Counted from the stretch's first letter, positions 23,541 through 33,227 are shown. The stretch: DNA of 40,779 nucleotides from Thermobaculum sp. (GCA_016782125.1 JADDPA010000161.1:1-40779); one strand, 5' to 3'. Translations and numbers: made by a program. Notes: generated from the sequence alone by a model not told the origin.

Positions 23541-24275
23541 TTAGCGTTTCGGCAGCCTGTACCGCAGGTACAGTTCGCCCTCATGCTCGAAGATCGTTTG
23601 CAGCAGCGCCCCACTCGGCGGCCCACCGTACGCTGTTCCCGCTAGCATATCGGCAGCAGACGCATCTGCGCTAACCTTGGGGGCAACGGTCCAGAAGATC
23701 TGATCGACGAGCCCGCACTGAAGAAAGGCGGTATAGATCGACGGGCCACCTTCAATTAGCAGCCGCCGAACCTTGTGCCGCTCATGGAGGATATGCACCA
23801 CATCTACGGGGTCTGGACGCCCGGACTCGGCGCGGTACACGGTCGCATGATCGTTCAGGGGAGCGGGGTCCGCCTCGTGCGGAAGAAAGACCACCAGATC
23901 ATCAGGAGAGCTGCGAGCAAGCCGGCCACGCAGGTCAACACCGTCGCGCCCGCCAAGCACGACACTCAGGGGCTGTGGTCGCCGGTTCGCGGCAATCCTG
24001 GCGGCCCGCAGGACAGCGGGCACTCCGGGACTCACGCACTCCTGCCGGATAGTTCCCGCACCGAAGAGCACCGCATCGGCGCCCGCTCGTATCTGCCGCA
24101 TCAGGACGTGGTCCGTCGCAGAGCCAATACCGTGGCTCTTGTTGTCGATCGCCGTTCGGCCGTCCAAAGTGGTGACGACATTCATCCAGACCTCCCGGTC
24201 CGCGCTGTCGAATACCAGATCGGCGTATACATCCGTGGTGTCGCAGACGCGTAGCGCTGGAAATAGCTGTCGCAT
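23541..24275 (-). CDS. RibD C-terminal-type (DHFR-like) reductase
   Basis: A 244-residue NADPH-dependent reductase with the fold of the RibD reductase domain, which reduces the ribosylamino side chain of the riboflavin precursor. Seen are VWMNVVTTLDGRTAIDNKSH (substrate strand and loop), MRQIRAGADAVLFGAGTIRQ, and the nucleotide-binding turn VRRLLIEGGPSIYTAFLQCG. The ATG has GGAGG four bases upstream. No deaminase domain or other riboflavin genes are nearby, so it may be a stand-alone pyrimidine reductase or an unrelated dihydrofolate-like reductase. It probably has its own transcript, divergent from the next gene. Confidence 0.85.
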   Translation of the reverse strand: MRQLFPALRVCDTTDVYADLVFDSADREVWMNVVTTLDGRTAIDNKSHGIGSATDHVLMRQIRAGADAVLFGAGTIRQECVSPGVPAVLRAARIAANRRPQPLSVVLGGRDGVDLRGRLARSSPDDLVVFLPHEADPAPLNDHATVYRAESGRPDPVDVVHILHERHKVRRLLIEGGPSIYTAFLQCGLVDQIFWTVAPKVSADASAADMLAGTAYGGPPSGALLQTIFEHEGELYLRYRLPKR

Positions 24276-24322
24276 AGCGCCTCCAGCCGAATAATACCAC
24301 GTCCGGTACCCAGCCAGAGCCA

Positions 24323-24351
24323 GTCAGATGGAGGCGGTGCTAGTGTATAAT
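24323..24351 (+). promoter_or_regulatory. possible promoter of the RNase H-like gene
   Basis: A perfect TATAAT (24346-24351) stands 17 bases after a poor -35 match (GTCAGA), 63 bases before the start codon. Confidence 0.5.
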
Positions 24352-24413
24352 CCGGTTCTCAAGCAGCACGTCCGACCTGGTGGCGAGTCCGATTACGGAG
24401 AGGCGTCGAGCAA

Positions 24414-25667
24414 ATGGACACCGAGCGGCCCGTGTTCATCCAAAGGTACTCAACACGCCCTTCGCCGCTCGCGGCCGCTGTCCCCCAGATTGCTGAGACG
24501 CTTTCTGGCGTGTGGGCAGAAGGGCCTGAGGGGCGGTACTTCACCGCGGAACAAACATTCCCGCGGAGCCACCGGCAGGGTGACTACCCCCTGGATGCCT
24601 TTCTTACGATGGACAGCCGTGCAGTAGCGCGGTTGTGCCGGGAACCGGCAATCGACGGCGTTGATCTATCCTCCGCGCTGTTTCTGGACACCGAAACGAC
24701 CGGACTGGACACCGGTGGGAGTACCTTTGTTTTCCTGGTCGGCCTCGGCTACTTCGAGCGCGACGAGTTTAAGGTGCGGCAGTTCTTCCTGTACGATCCG
24801 GCGTGCGAAGTAGCGATGCTGGATGCCGTCTCGGCACTAATACAGCGCTTCGGTGTGCTCGTAACCTTCAATGGCAAATGCTTTGACGTGCCGATGCTTG
24901 GTGCCCGCTACTGGTCCCACGGGCAGGGGCATGCGCAGAGCTATCTGGCCGGCATGCCACACGCCGACCTGCTGTATCCGGCGCGCCGCCTATGGAAGGA
25001 ACGGCTGGGAAGTGTCCGACTCGCGAACCTGGAGCGGTCGCTGCTCGGTATACACCGAACGGGCGATGTCGCCGGCGCGCAGATACCCGAGATCTACCTG
25101 CGCTATCTGCACGACGGTGGGGTGGACCGACTCCTGCCCGTTTTCTATCACAACGAACAGGACTTGCTCACGCTTGCTACCCTCGCGACCCACGCGGCGA
25201 CAGTCTATGCGGACCCGTTCGGGGGGCACGTGCGCGACGGCCTTGATTTCCTCAGTGTCGGCAAAGCCTACGAAACCGCGGGCGACATCGATAACGCGAT
25301 CCGCGCCTACGATCGCGCGCTGAGCCTCTCACTCCATCCGGCGGCCCAGCACGACGCGTGCAAGCGGATTACCCCTCTCTACAAGCGGACGGCACGTCTC
25401 GACCATGCGGTCGCCCTGTGGGAGGAGATGGTAGCATCAGACCAACGCCACGGTATATTTCCGTACGAAGAGTTGGCGAAACACTGTGAGCACGTGCTGG
25501 GAGATTTCGGGCGCGCGGAGTCGTTGGTCATCGAAGCGCTCCGGCTTCTGCCGTTGGACCCGTGCGCCCGCACGACCGTGCGCAATCTGGAGAAGCGTTT
25601 GCGCCGTATCCAGGCGAAGCTTGCCGCCATGCCCGTAGCCGTCTCTCCAGGCGGTGATTCCCGTTAG
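24414..25667 (+). CDS. RNase H-like exonuclease-domain protein with TPR repeats (YprB-like)
   Basis: A 417-residue protein of two parts. Residues about 80-265 form an RNase H-like DEDD exonuclease domain: FLDTETTGLDTGG (D and E), LVTFNGKCFDVPMLGARY (D) and YHNEQDLLTLATL (final acid). Residues about 280-400 look like tetratricopeptide repeats (FLSVGKAYETAGDIDNAIRA, YDRALSLSLHP), a protein-interaction platform. This pairing is known from YprB-like proteins, sometimes beside a DEAH helicase, which is not found here. Substrate, DNA or RNA, is unknown. The ATG has GGAGAGG about 11 bases upstream. Confidence 0.82.
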   Translation: MDTERPVFIQRYSTRPSPLAAAVPQIAETLSGVWAEGPEGRYFTAEQTFPRSHRQGDYPLDAFLTMDSRAVARLCREPAIDGVDLSSALFLDTETTGLDTGGSTFVFLVGLGYFERDEFKVRQFFLYDPACEVAMLDAVSALIQRFGVLVTFNGKCFDVPMLGARYWSHGQGHAQSYLAGMPHADLLYPARRLWKERLGSVRLANLERSLLGIHRTGDVAGAQIPEIYLRYLHDGGVDRLLPVFYHNEQDLLTLATLATHAATVYADPFGGHVRDGLDFLSVGKAYETAGDIDNAIRAYDRALSLSLHPAAQHDACKRITPLYKRTARLDHAVALWEEMVASDQRHGIFPYEELAKHCEHVLGDFGRAESLVIEALRLLPLDPCARTTVRNLEKRLRRIQAKLAAMPVAVSPGGDSR

Positions 25668-25786
25668 GACCGGTCGGCAAGGAGTTCCGCTCACACCCGG
25701 CGCATTGTGCTCGTCGAGCGATAATCAGCCGGAGTTCTTGCCCCTTCCCGTATGATGTTTGGCGCTCTGGGGGCAAGTACTGGGCA

Positions 25787-26689
25787 ATGCCTACATGGGC
25801 AGACTCGTACGATGCGCACTGCGCAGGTTGCAGGGCTTGGTGGCAGTCTCTATACTCGATTTATGACGCTACGATGGATTGGCACGTCGACCAGGGATTA
25901 TGGCGCGTGAGGTCCCGGTCGCGCCGCATCAGGTTGACAGACGCCGCCCCCGAGGTCCGTGCGCCTCAGACACCGCTTACCACGGAAGAGATGGACACAC
26001 TCCTCTGTGAAGGGGAGGTCGTGGACGGTACGCTCGTGCCTTGGGGCTCAAACTATACCTACTACGTGACCGTGCGACACGGCGGTCTGGTGCATCGGGC
26101 GGTGTACAAGCCGCGCCGGGGTGAGGCGCCGCTGATCGACTTCCCTTCCGGCACGCTGTACCTGCGCGAGTACGCCGCATATCTGACCTGCTGCTGGCTT
26201 GGTTGGGACCTTGTGCCGCGTACAGTGATCCGAGACGGACCGTACGGTCCAGGTAGCTTTCAAGTGTACGTTGAGGCCGAAGGCTCCCCACACGTGTACA
26301 CGCTCGGCCCGGCACAGGCTGAGCAGCTTCGGCAGTTAGTGGTGTTTGACTTGCTCGTGAACAACGCGGATCGCAAGCCGGCTCACTGCTTCAAGGGGCC
26401 GGGCGGAAAGGTCTGGGCCATTGATCACGGCCTGACGTTCCACGCACGCCCGAAGCTGCGCACGGTTATCTGGGACTTTTGCGGCGAGCCGATCCCGGAA
26501 CCAATCCTCGCGGGTCTGGAGGAGCGACGATTCGACGACGAGCAGGTTGCGGTGCTCAACGCTCAACTCCGACCGCTCATTTCACCGCGTGAACTCGATG
26601 CGTTCTGGCGCAGATATGACGCGATTCTCGAGCAGCGTATCTACCCGAACCTGGACGCACGCTACAACATTCCGTACGGGTTCGCCTAA
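25787..26689 (+). CDS. SCO1664-family, PI3/PI4-kinase-like protein
   Basis: A 300-residue protein of the SCO1664 family, which shares elements with phosphatidylinositol 3/4-kinases. Visible are HRAVYKPRRGEAPLIDFPSG (lysine-containing ATP-site strand), VPRTVIRDGPYGPGSFQVYV, the catalytic-loop-like VFDLLVNNADRKPAHCF (D and N) and WAIDHGLTFH (the DxG-like metal site). LRTVIWDFCGEPIP is another family hallmark. The first 60 residues are not conserved as far as I know; the true start could be the ATG at 25874. In Actinobacteria the gene often sits near a DUF3090 gene and a phosphoglycerate-mutase-like gene; neither is here. Confidence 0.8.
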   Translation: MPTWADSYDAHCAGCRAWWQSLYSIYDATMDWHVDQGLWRVRSRSRRIRLTDAAPEVRAPQTPLTTEEMDTLLCEGEVVDGTLVPWGSNYTYYVTVRHGGLVHRAVYKPRRGEAPLIDFPSGTLYLREYAAYLTCCWLGWDLVPRTVIRDGPYGPGSFQVYVEAEGSPHVYTLGPAQAEQLRQLVVFDLLVNNADRKPAHCFKGPGGKVWAIDHGLTFHARPKLRTVIWDFCGEPIPEPILAGLEERRFDDEQVAVLNAQLRPLISPRELDAFWRRYDAILEQRIYPNLDARYNIPYGFA

Positions 26690-26740
26690 CGAGCCATAGC
26701 CGCAAGGGCAAGGCTCGATACCCGCGACCGGCCGATTGGC

Positions 26741-27871
26741 CTACCGGTTTGCCATGTGCATCGGCATGATGACGTGGGTGTAGCTGCCGTTGCCAATGGG
26801 CTTGATAACGCCCGGGGCGTTCGCCGTCTGCGTTTCCAACGCCACCTGGCCGGTCGACACCACCGCGAGCACATCGGCGAGATACTTCGCGTTGAACGCG
26901 ATCTGCCCGCCCGTGCCCTCGATCGTGGCCTGCAACTCATCAGCCCCACTGCCCATCTCCGCCGCGGTGGCGGTGATGAGTATCCTGCCCGGCCTTAGGT
27001 CATCTCCCGGCTCCAGTTGCAGCCGGACCACGTTCTGGCTATCCCGGGCGAAGATAAACGCCCTGCGAGTCGCACGGAGGAACTCCTGGGTATCCACTAC
27101 AGTCCGGGTCTCATGCTGCTTCGGCACGATCTGATTGTAGTTCGGGAAGTTGCCATCCACGAGGCGGGAGATGATGTCCACGTTCTCGCTATGGAAGAGG
27201 ATCTGCGAGCGATTCGGCGTGACCGTGATCTCCACCGCTTCCTCCGCGTCGCCGATTAGTCGGGCGAGCGCATCCAGCGCCTTTGCCGGCACGATGACGC
27301 TGATTCCCGTGGCGTCGACATCGACCTCATGTTCCTTCACGGCAAGCCGGAAGCCGTCCGCTGCCGCCATGGTGAGGCTCCCATTCTCCAACTTCACGAG
27401 CACGCCGGCCAGGACCGGGCGACTGTCGTCGCTCGCGGCGGCAAAGGCAACCTGGGAGATCATCTCCTTGAGCAGCCCCGGCTCTATCCGCACCGTCGGC
27501 TCATCCGTCACGGTTGGGATGACCGGGAAATCCTCGGGATCCATGCCGTGAATATCGGCGGAGGAATGACCGGCAGAGACGCGAACCTTTTGCCCGCCTG
27601 TAAGCTCAATGTGCACCTTTTCGTTGGGCAGTGTGTTCACGAAGTCGGTGAGCAGGCGGGCTGGAATCGTGATCGATCCCTCCTGCTCCACCTCTGCACC
27701 GATCCACGTGGTGATCCCAAGCTCCAGGTTGGTCGCGGCGAGCTTGAGCCGTCCGTTATCAGTGGACAGGAGGATGTTGCTCAGGATCGGGAGTGTGCTT
27801 CGAGCACTCACCGCCCGACTCACAATCGAGAGACCACGGTTCAGATTGTCTTGCATACATGTAAGCTTCAC
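26741..27871 (-). CDS. dnaN: DNA polymerase III beta subunit (sliding clamp)
   Basis: The ring-shaped processivity clamp of the replicase. The 376 residues have the usual length and three-domain order. The N-terminus VKLTCMQDNLNRGLSIVSRA fits the family when the GTG at 27871 is used (GGAGGG nine bases upstream). Further landmarks are LPILSNILLSTDNGRLKLAA, DFPVIPT and the C-terminal YTHVIMPMHMANR. dnaA, recF or gyrB are not adjacent, unlike in many bacteria; the gene has its own strong promoter. No dnaA-box cluster was noticed nearby. Confidence 0.96.
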   Translation of the reverse strand: MKLTCMQDNLNRGLSIVSRAVSARSTLPILSNILLSTDNGRLKLAATNLELGITTWIGAEVEQEGSITIPARLLTDFVNTLPNEKVHIELTGGQKVRVSAGHSSADIHGMDPEDFPVIPTVTDEPTVRIEPGLLKEMISQVAFAAASDDSRPVLAGVLVKLENGSLTMAAADGFRLAVKEHEVDVDATGISVIVPAKALDALARLIGDAEEAVEITVTPNRSQILFHSENVDIISRLVDGNFPNYNQIVPKQHETRTVVDTQEFLRATRRAFIFARDSQNVVRLQLEPGDDLRPGRILITATAAEMGSGADELQATIEGTGGQIAFNAKYLADVLAVVSTGQVALETQTANAPGVIKPIGNGSYTHVIMPMHMANR

Positions 27872-27910
27872 TTGGGAATTCCCTCCACCGTTGTATTTAT
27901 GTGTGGCGGG

Positions 27911-27940
27911 ATTATAGGGTCGATTCCGGTCCGGTTGCAA
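27911..27940 (-). promoter_or_regulatory. promoter of dnaN
   Basis: Minus strand TTGCAA (27940-27935), 18-base spacer, TATAAT (27916-27911), about 34 bases of leader. Confidence 0.8.
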
Positions 27941-28060
27941 CGAAGCGTCTCGCGAAGTTCAACCTTATTCCGTGAACGCTCCAGACCGATAATACGGACT
28001 CCGGCTGAACGGTGTAGCTTGTGTCAGTCCGAGCATGCGGGGAACCCGTGGTACAGGCTA

Positions 28061-28088
28061 CAGATCCCTCACTGCGTACGGGATGACA
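28061..28088. repeat. REP-like intergenic palindromic repeat
   Basis: CAGATCCCTC-(10 bases)-GGATGACA, with ATCCC/GGGAT able to pair, closely resembles the short repeat AGATCCCTCGC...GGGATGACA scattered between genes in many bacterial genomes. Only one copy is in the window. It lies in the 300-base gene-free gap (27941-28242), where I see no other feature. Confidence 0.5.
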
Positions 28089-28242
28089 CGCACCACGGTT
28101 CAAGCGGCTCGCGTATGATTCGCGCCTGCTCGGAGCGTTCGCGATACGCCCATCGCACGCACCGCCCAGAGCTCGTTTGCCAGCACCGCGATTCGGACAG
28201 GATCGAGTGCCTTGCCGGGACGGCCAACGCGCCCAATGGCTC

Positions 28243-29229
28243 TTACGGTTTCGCTTCTGCCTTCTCTACCTCGACACTCGGTCTGTGCCTGCTGTGGAAC
28301 AAGCGGCGGCGGGATACGAGCACGAGCGCGACGACTGTGGCCACATACGGGATCATGAGCACGAACTGACTGGGCAGTCCACGGGTCTGCAACCGTACAC
28401 TGACGGCGTCCGCCAGGCCGAAGAACAACGAAGCAAGCGCGGTGCCGATGGGCGTCGCGCCGCCGAACGTCTGCGCCGCCAGCGCGATGAAGCCCCGGCC
28501 CCCCGTCATGTTCGCCGTGAATTGACCGAGGTACCCGAGCGAGAGGTTTGCGCCCGCCAGACCGCAAAGCAGCCCGCTGATTAGCACCGTCGCGAACTGG
28601 ATCCTCCGGACCTGAATACCCGCTGTCTGAGCCGCCTCGGGGTTCTCTCCAACGGACCGGACGCGCAGGCCGAAGCGTGTGCGATACAGCACCAGGTGGG
28701 CGACGACCACAATAACGATGGAGATATACAGCAGGATATTCTGCTGACGGAAAAGCTCGCCGAGCACGGGGACCTCACGCAAAAAGGGCAAACGAATATC
28801 CGGTAGGCGCCCCTGCGCCGAAAAGCTTCCCTTCGTTTCAAAGAACCGCTGCATCAGCACGATCGTCCCGCCCGCAGCGAAAAGGTTGATCGCTATACCG
28901 GTCACGACGAGATCGGCGCCGAACCGGATGCTGAACAGGCCGAACACCGCGGCAAGCAGTGTCGAAGCTATTACAGCGCAAAGGAGCCCGAGCCAGGGGG
29001 CGAGCGTGGCGAGCCAGGCGCTGTTCTGGGCGACCTGATCGCTCTGGAAAAAGTACGCACCAGCGGCTGCCCAGAATGCCGCCATAAGCATCATGCCTTC
29101 GAGCGCGATGTTCAGGACGCCCGCCTGCTGGGTGTACAGTCCGCCGATCGCGGCGAGTAAGATCGGGGTAGCGAGCCGCAACATCGGCCCGAGCAGGCGC
29201 GTATCGAACACGCTGAGCACGTCGTCCAT
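28243..29229 (-). CDS. nucleoside ABC transporter permease (NupQ-like)
   Basis: One of two permeases of a BmpA-type ABC importer, 328 residues from the ATG at 29229 (AGGAGG four bases upstream). It has about eight to nine hydrophobic segments and the family motifs LATPILLAAIGGLYTQQAGV, LNIALEGMMLMAAFWAA and the ATPase-contact loop GENPEAAQTAGIQVRRIQF. The stop codon of the preceding permease lies within its ribosome-binding site, so the two are coupled. C-terminal tail is charged. Confidence 0.9.
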   Translation of the reverse strand: MDDVLSVFDTRLLGPMLRLATPILLAAIGGLYTQQAGVLNIALEGMMLMAAFWAAAGAYFFQSDQVAQNSAWLATLAPWLGLLCAVIASTLLAAVFGLFSIRFGADLVVTGIAINLFAAGGTIVLMQRFFETKGSFSAQGRLPDIRLPFLREVPVLGELFRQQNILLYISIVIVVVAHLVLYRTRFGLRVRSVGENPEAAQTAGIQVRRIQFATVLISGLLCGLAGANLSLGYLGQFTANMTGGRGFIALAAQTFGGATPIGTALASLFFGLADAVSVRLQTRGLPSQFVLMIPYVATVVALVLVSRRRLFHSRHRPSVEVEKAEAKP

Positions 29230-29237
29230 GCGGCCTC

Positions 29238-30287
29238 CTAACCTCGCTGTCCTGCGGTAACCACATGCCGCCGCCGCACGAAACTCCACAGACCCTCCGC
29301 CGTGACGAACAAGATGATGATCGCCTGCAGAACGTCCACCACCTCGCGGCTGACCTCGGTGTCCACCGCTGCGATGCTCGCGCCCGCCCGCAAGACAGCA
29401 AAAAGGAAGGCGGCGAATGGGATCGCGAGCGGCTCTACCCGTGCAAGGAGCGCAACGGTGATACCGTCGAAGCCATATCCCGGCGAGAACCCACTTCGGA
29501 AGCGGTATTGGACGCCTAACACCTCGATGGCGCCAAGGAGTCCCGCGAGTACGCCGCTCAGCAGCATCGCGATGAGCACGGTACGCCGTACGCTGATACC
29601 GCCGTACTCCGCGAAACGCGGGTTCGCGCCAGTCATCCGCACCTCGTAGCCGATTGTCGTCTGATACAGCAGGATGTACAGCCCAACCGCCAAAGCGAGG
29701 GCGATGAACAGGCCCACGTGCGCCCGCGACTCCGGCAGAAAGCGCGCGAGGTGCGCGGTGGCCGCTATCGGTTCAGAATCGGCGGTCGCCGCGTTCGGTG
29801 CCCGAAAGGGACCGGTAACCAGATACGTGGTGAGATTGATCGCCACATAGTTCAGCATGATCGTTGTGACGATCTCGCTGGCGCCGGAGTACGCACGGAG
29901 CAGCCCCGGCAGGAACGCATAGACCGCTCCGACCAGTGCGCCAAACAATAGGGCGGCAAGGATCAGCACGATACCCGGCCCCGCAAGCGCGAAGCCGACC
30001 CACGCCGCCGCGAGCGCGCCCAGGTAGAGCTGTCCCTCCACGCCCAAATTAAAGACACCGCTACGGAACGCCACGGCGACCGCGAGCCCTGAGAGGAGCA
30101 GCGGTACCATCCGGACCAGCACCTCGCTGAAGGTCGCGAGGCTCTCGAAAGGGGACAGCAGCAGCGCCTTGTATACCGGCAGCGGGCTGCTGCCGAGCGC
30201 GGCTATGATCAGGCCACTTAGCGCGAGCGCCGCAACTAGGGAGAGTACCGGAGGAATGACCTCCGCGACCAGGCCGCGCTGCCTCAC
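29238..30287 (-). CDS. nucleoside ABC transporter permease (NupP-like)
   Basis: The other permease, 349 residues, starting at GTG that overlaps the ATPase stop by four bases (GTGA). Seen are PLLLSGLAVAVAFRSGVFNL, GVEGQLYLGALAAAWVG, a cytosolic coupling loop GANPRFAEYGGISVRRTVL and about nine hydrophobic segments. It belongs to the branched-chain-amino-acid/ribose/nucleoside permease superfamily; with BMP-type binding protein and two-domain ATPase next door, nucleoside (purine) uptake is the best guess. Confidence 0.9.
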   Translation of the reverse strand: MRQRGLVAEVIPPVLSLVAALALSGLIIAALGSSPLPVYKALLLSPFESLATFSEVLVRMVPLLLSGLAVAVAFRSGVFNLGVEGQLYLGALAAAWVGFALAGPGIVLILAALLFGALVGAVYAFLPGLLRAYSGASEIVTTIMLNYVAINLTTYLVTGPFRAPNAATADSEPIAATAHLARFLPESRAHVGLFIALALAVGLYILLYQTTIGYEVRMTGANPRFAEYGGISVRRTVLIAMLLSGVLAGLLGAIEVLGVQYRFRSGFSPGYGFDGITVALLARVEPLAIPFAAFLFAVLRAGASIAAVDTEVSREVVDVLQAIIILFVTAEGLWSFVRRRHVVTAGQRG

Positions 30288-31834
30288 GCGCTGGCCCTTC
30301 GTGCGTCACTCACACCGAGCATGGCGAGGCCGAGGTCCTGTTCCGTCGCCTCCTCGCCCGCAAACTCAGCCACGATCCGCCCGTCGAACATCACGCCGAT
30401 ACGATCCGCGAGCGCAAGCACTTCCGACAACTCCGCCGACACCAGCAGGATCGCCGCACCGGCGTCCCGGTACTCGACGAGCTTACGGTGAAAGAACTCT
30501 ATGGCGCCAATATCTACGCCTCGGGTCGGCTGTGCGGCGACGAGCAGGTTCGGCTCCCGGCTCATCTCGCGCGCCAGAATCAGCTTTTGGATGTTGCCGC
30601 CGGAGAGCGAGCCGATCGGCGCCTCGGGCCGTGCTCCTCGAATGTCAAAGCGCCGAATCAGATCCAGCGCCCAGCGTGCCCGCCGGCTCGTCGCGAGCCA
30701 GAGGCGGCGGGCCAGGGGAGGGTGATAGTGGTAGCCGATTACGGCGTTGTCCGCGATAGACGACGATTCGCTCGATCCGTAGACCAGTCGATCCTCGGGT
30801 ATGTGCGCCATTCCGAGCTCGCGCCGCCGCCGCGCGGATGCACGCTCGATGTGGACGCCATTGAGCAGGATACTTCCACCACTGGTCTTACGCAGCCCGG
30901 TGAGCGCTTCGAGCAGCTCCGACTGGCCGTTGCCCTCCACCCCGGCGATGCCATATATCTCGCCTGCTCGCACCTCAAACGAGACGCCTCGCACTGCCGG
31001 CAGGCCCTGATCGTGCTCGGTCGTGACGGACATGGCCTGCAGCACCACCGCCCCGGGTTGGGCGTCGCCCTTTTCTACGCGGAGCAGGATGTCGCGACCT
31101 ACCATCATCCGCGCAAGCTCTTCTGTGCTCGTCGCGGCGGTGTCCACCGTGCCGACGTACTTGCCGGCGCGCATCACTGTTACTCGATCGGAGTTGTTCA
31201 TGACCTCGCGAAGCTTATGCGTGATGAGTACGACGCTCATCCCCTGCCTAAGGAGTCCCCGCAGTACCTGAAACAGTTCGTCGGCCTCTTGGGGGGTGAG
31301 CACAGCGGTCGGCTCATCAAGGATCAGCACGCGCACGCCGCGTGCGAGAGACTTCAGGATCTCCACCCGTTGGCGCTCTCCCACCGAGATGTCCCGGATC
31401 CGGGCGGATGGATCGACGCGCAACCCGTACGTCGTGGAGAGTTGCCGCGCGTGCTCGATAGCCGCGTCAAGGTCGTAAAATGGGCCGCGCTTCTGCTCCA
31501 TCCCCAGGCTGATGTTCTCGGCCACGGTCAGCGAGGGGATCAGCATGAAGTGCTGATGCACCATACCTATGCCCAGGTCAATGGCGGTCTGCGGGCTGTC
31601 AATCCGAACGGTGCTTCCGCCCATGGTGATGCTGCCGGCGTCGGGGGTGTACAGCCCGAACAGGATCTTCATCAGGGTGCTTTTTCCCGCCCCATTCTCG
31701 CCGACCAGCGCATGCACCTCGCCTTCGCGCAAATCGAACTGGGCATCCTGGTTCGCTATGACGCCGGGGAATTCCTTCGTTATCCCGCGCATCACGACAA
31801 CCGGCGCGGCGTCAGCGCCGTGCTGCTCTTCCAT
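30284..31834 (-). CDS. nucleoside ABC transporter ATP-binding protein, two domains (NupO-like)
   Basis: A 516-residue ATPase with two fused ABC modules, as in sugar and nucleoside importers. The first has Walker [10 protein letters not shown], signature [12 protein letters not shown] and Walker [14 protein letters not shown]. The second has a degenerate Walker A ([14 protein letters not shown]) and signature [15 protein letters not shown], features usual for the second half of RbsA/YufO-like proteins. The start is ATG at 31834 or GTG at 31840. It lies 69 bases after the binding-protein gene and overlaps the permease gene by four bases. Confidence 0.93.
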   Translation of the reverse strand: MEEQHGADAAPVVVMRGITKEFPGVIANQDAQFDLREGEVHALVGENGAGKSTLMKILFGLYTPDAGSITMGGSTVRIDSPQTAIDLGIGMVHQHFMLIPSLTVAENISLGMEQKRGPFYDLDAAIEHARQLSTTYGLRVDPSARIRDISVGERQRVEILKSLARGVRVLILDEPTAVLTPQEADELFQVLRGLLRQGMSVVLITHKLREVMNNSDRVTVMRAGKYVGTVDTAATSTEELARMMVGRDILLRVEKGDAQPGAVVLQAMSVTTEHDQGLPAVRGVSFEVRAGEIYGIAGVEGNGQSELLEALTGLRKTSGGSILLNGVHIERASARRRRELGMAHIPEDRLVYGSSESSSIADNAVIGYHYHPPLARRLWLATSRRARWALDLIRRFDIRGARPEAPIGSLSGGNIQKLILAREMSREPNLLVAAQPTRGVDIGAIEFFHRKLVEYRDAGAAILLVSAELSEVLALADRIGVMFDGRIVAEFAGEEATEQDLGLAMLGVSDARRASA

Positions 31835-31903
31835 CCTCACCCCACGCAGTCCACGCGCGATCAGCCTGCTCGCCGCGCCATCGGGGGCAACGGAGTTGCC
31901 GGC

Positions 31904-33052
31904 CTACTTGAAGCCTGACTTCACCCGTACCATCTTGCTGGCGATGTCCTGCTTCGCTCGGTCCACCTGATCCTTGCACTCCTGCGGAACATGCTGATTG
32001 TAATACTTGTCCTCGGCAAGACCGACCCCGTCGTTCTGTATGCCGTACAGGTACGTCTTGCCAGTCCGCAGTGAGCCGGTTGCCTCCATCTGTATCAGGT
32101 CGAACACCGAGTTATCTACGCGCTTCAGCATGCTCGAGAGCACGACGCCCGGCGCCTCTCCGTTCTGATTCGAGTCGACGCCGATGGCATAGCGATTCTG
32201 CTCCTTCGCGGCGTCGATCACGCCGAGGCCGGAACCGCCCGCTACTTGGAACACGATGCTCGCGCCATCGCTGAACTGCGCCGTCGCCAGTTCCTTCGCC
32301 TTGGCCGGGTCATTGTATGCGGCAGCTCCCGTGCCGACGTACGCCTTGAGCACCTGCACTTCGGGGTCCACGTACTGCGCGCCCTGCTCGTAGCCAACAA
32401 CGAAGTCGTTGATGACCGCCACATCCTCACCGCCGACTACGCCAACGGTCTTGTCGCCGGAGACGTTCGGTAGATCACTATTCGCGACGCAGCCGGCCAG
32501 CACGCCAGCGAGGAAAGAGCCTTCGTTCTGAGCGTACGAGATGTTCGCGACGTTACTCTGGTCAACCGTGGCATCGAACAGGATGAACTTCTTGTCCGGA
32601 AAATCCGGTGCGACCGAGTTCACGATATCGGGCATCTGGAACGTGCCGACGAGAATAATGTCATAATCGGCCTGCGCGAGACGCCGAAGTGCCGGCTCCC
32701 ACGAGCTGACGTCGAAGCCGCCCTCGACAACGCGAACCTCGGCACCAAGCTCTGTGTTCGCGCGCCGTACTCCAGCGTTCGCGGAATCCCAGAAACTCTT
32801 GTCGCCCAGCGCACCATTGACGAACATGGCGACGCGCAGCTTCTCGACGGCTTCCGCGGTCGGGCTGGCCCCCGCGCCGACCGTGCCGTCCGTTATCACT
32901 GGCGCGGTTGCCGCCATCGTAGCCTCGGCCGTGGGGCTCGTGGCCTTTGGAGCGGCAGTAGTAGCACCGCCCGGCGTGGCGACCCCGCCGGAGCCACATG
33001 CGGCGAGCAGCAGACAAAGGATGGCCATCACGATCATCGGCTTGGACTTCAC
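31904..33052 (-). CDS. BMP-family substrate-binding lipoprotein
   Basis: The extracellular receptor of the importer, 382 residues from the GTG at 33052 (GGAGG five bases upstream). A lipoprotein signal peptide ends LLLAAC with the lipidated C19, followed by a Thr/Ala/Pro-rich linker to about residue 70. The BMP domain shows VAMFVNGALGDKSFWDSANA, DIILVGTF, PDKKFILFDAT, the NISYAQNEGSFLAG segment and GVDSNQNGEAPG, as in PnrA/BmpA purine nucleoside receptors. It is the first gene of the four-gene operon. Confidence 0.93.
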   Translation of the reverse strand: MKSKPMIVMAILCLLLAACGSGGVATPGGATTAAPKATSPTAEATMAATAPVITDGTVGAGASPTAEAVEKLRVAMFVNGALGDKSFWDSANAGVRRANTELGAEVRVVEGGFDVSSWEPALRRLAQADYDIILVGTFQMPDIVNSVAPDFPDKKFILFDATVDQSNVANISYAQNEGSFLAGVLAGCVANSDLPNVSGDKTVGVVGGEDVAVINDFVVGYEQGAQYVDPEVQVLKAYVGTGAAAYNDPAKAKELATAQFSDGASIVFQVAGGSGLGVIDAAKEQNRYAIGVDSNQNGEAPGVVLSSMLKRVDNSVFDLIQMEATGSLRTGKTYLYGIQNDGVGLAEDKYYNQHVPQECKDQVDRAKQDIASKMVRVKSGFK

Positions 33053-33105
33053 CAGGGCCTCCAGTTGTTCTCGTGGGGCGGTTGAGGGCAATGCGGGCGC
33101 AAAGG

Positions 33106-33135
33106 ACTGTAACACACGCGTTTCGGCATGGTCAA
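33106..33135 (-). promoter_or_regulatory. promoter of the nucleoside importer operon
   Basis: Minus strand TTGACC (33135-33130), 18-base spacer, TACAGT (33111-33106), about 50 bases before the binding-protein start. Confidence 0.65.
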
Positions 33136-33168
33136 TAGGCGTGTGGGCGCGAACAACGCGTGTCCTGC

Positions 33169-33198
33169 TTGACCCTTACTCGCGCCCTCTGCTACCAT
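33169..33198 (+). promoter_or_regulatory. promoter of the SAM riboswitch and met operon
   Basis: TTGACC (33169-33174), 18-base spacer, TACCAT (33193-33198), with the riboswitch starting about 25 bases downstream. Confidence 0.6.
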
Positions 33199-33227
33199 CA
33201 TCGCAGAACACAACTGAATACGCTTGC

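Noticed and set aside
30488-31918. Long plus-strand frame of 476 residues opposite the importer ATPase
   Set aside because: Shadow of the ATPase, whose two ABC modules are fully recognisable on the other strand.
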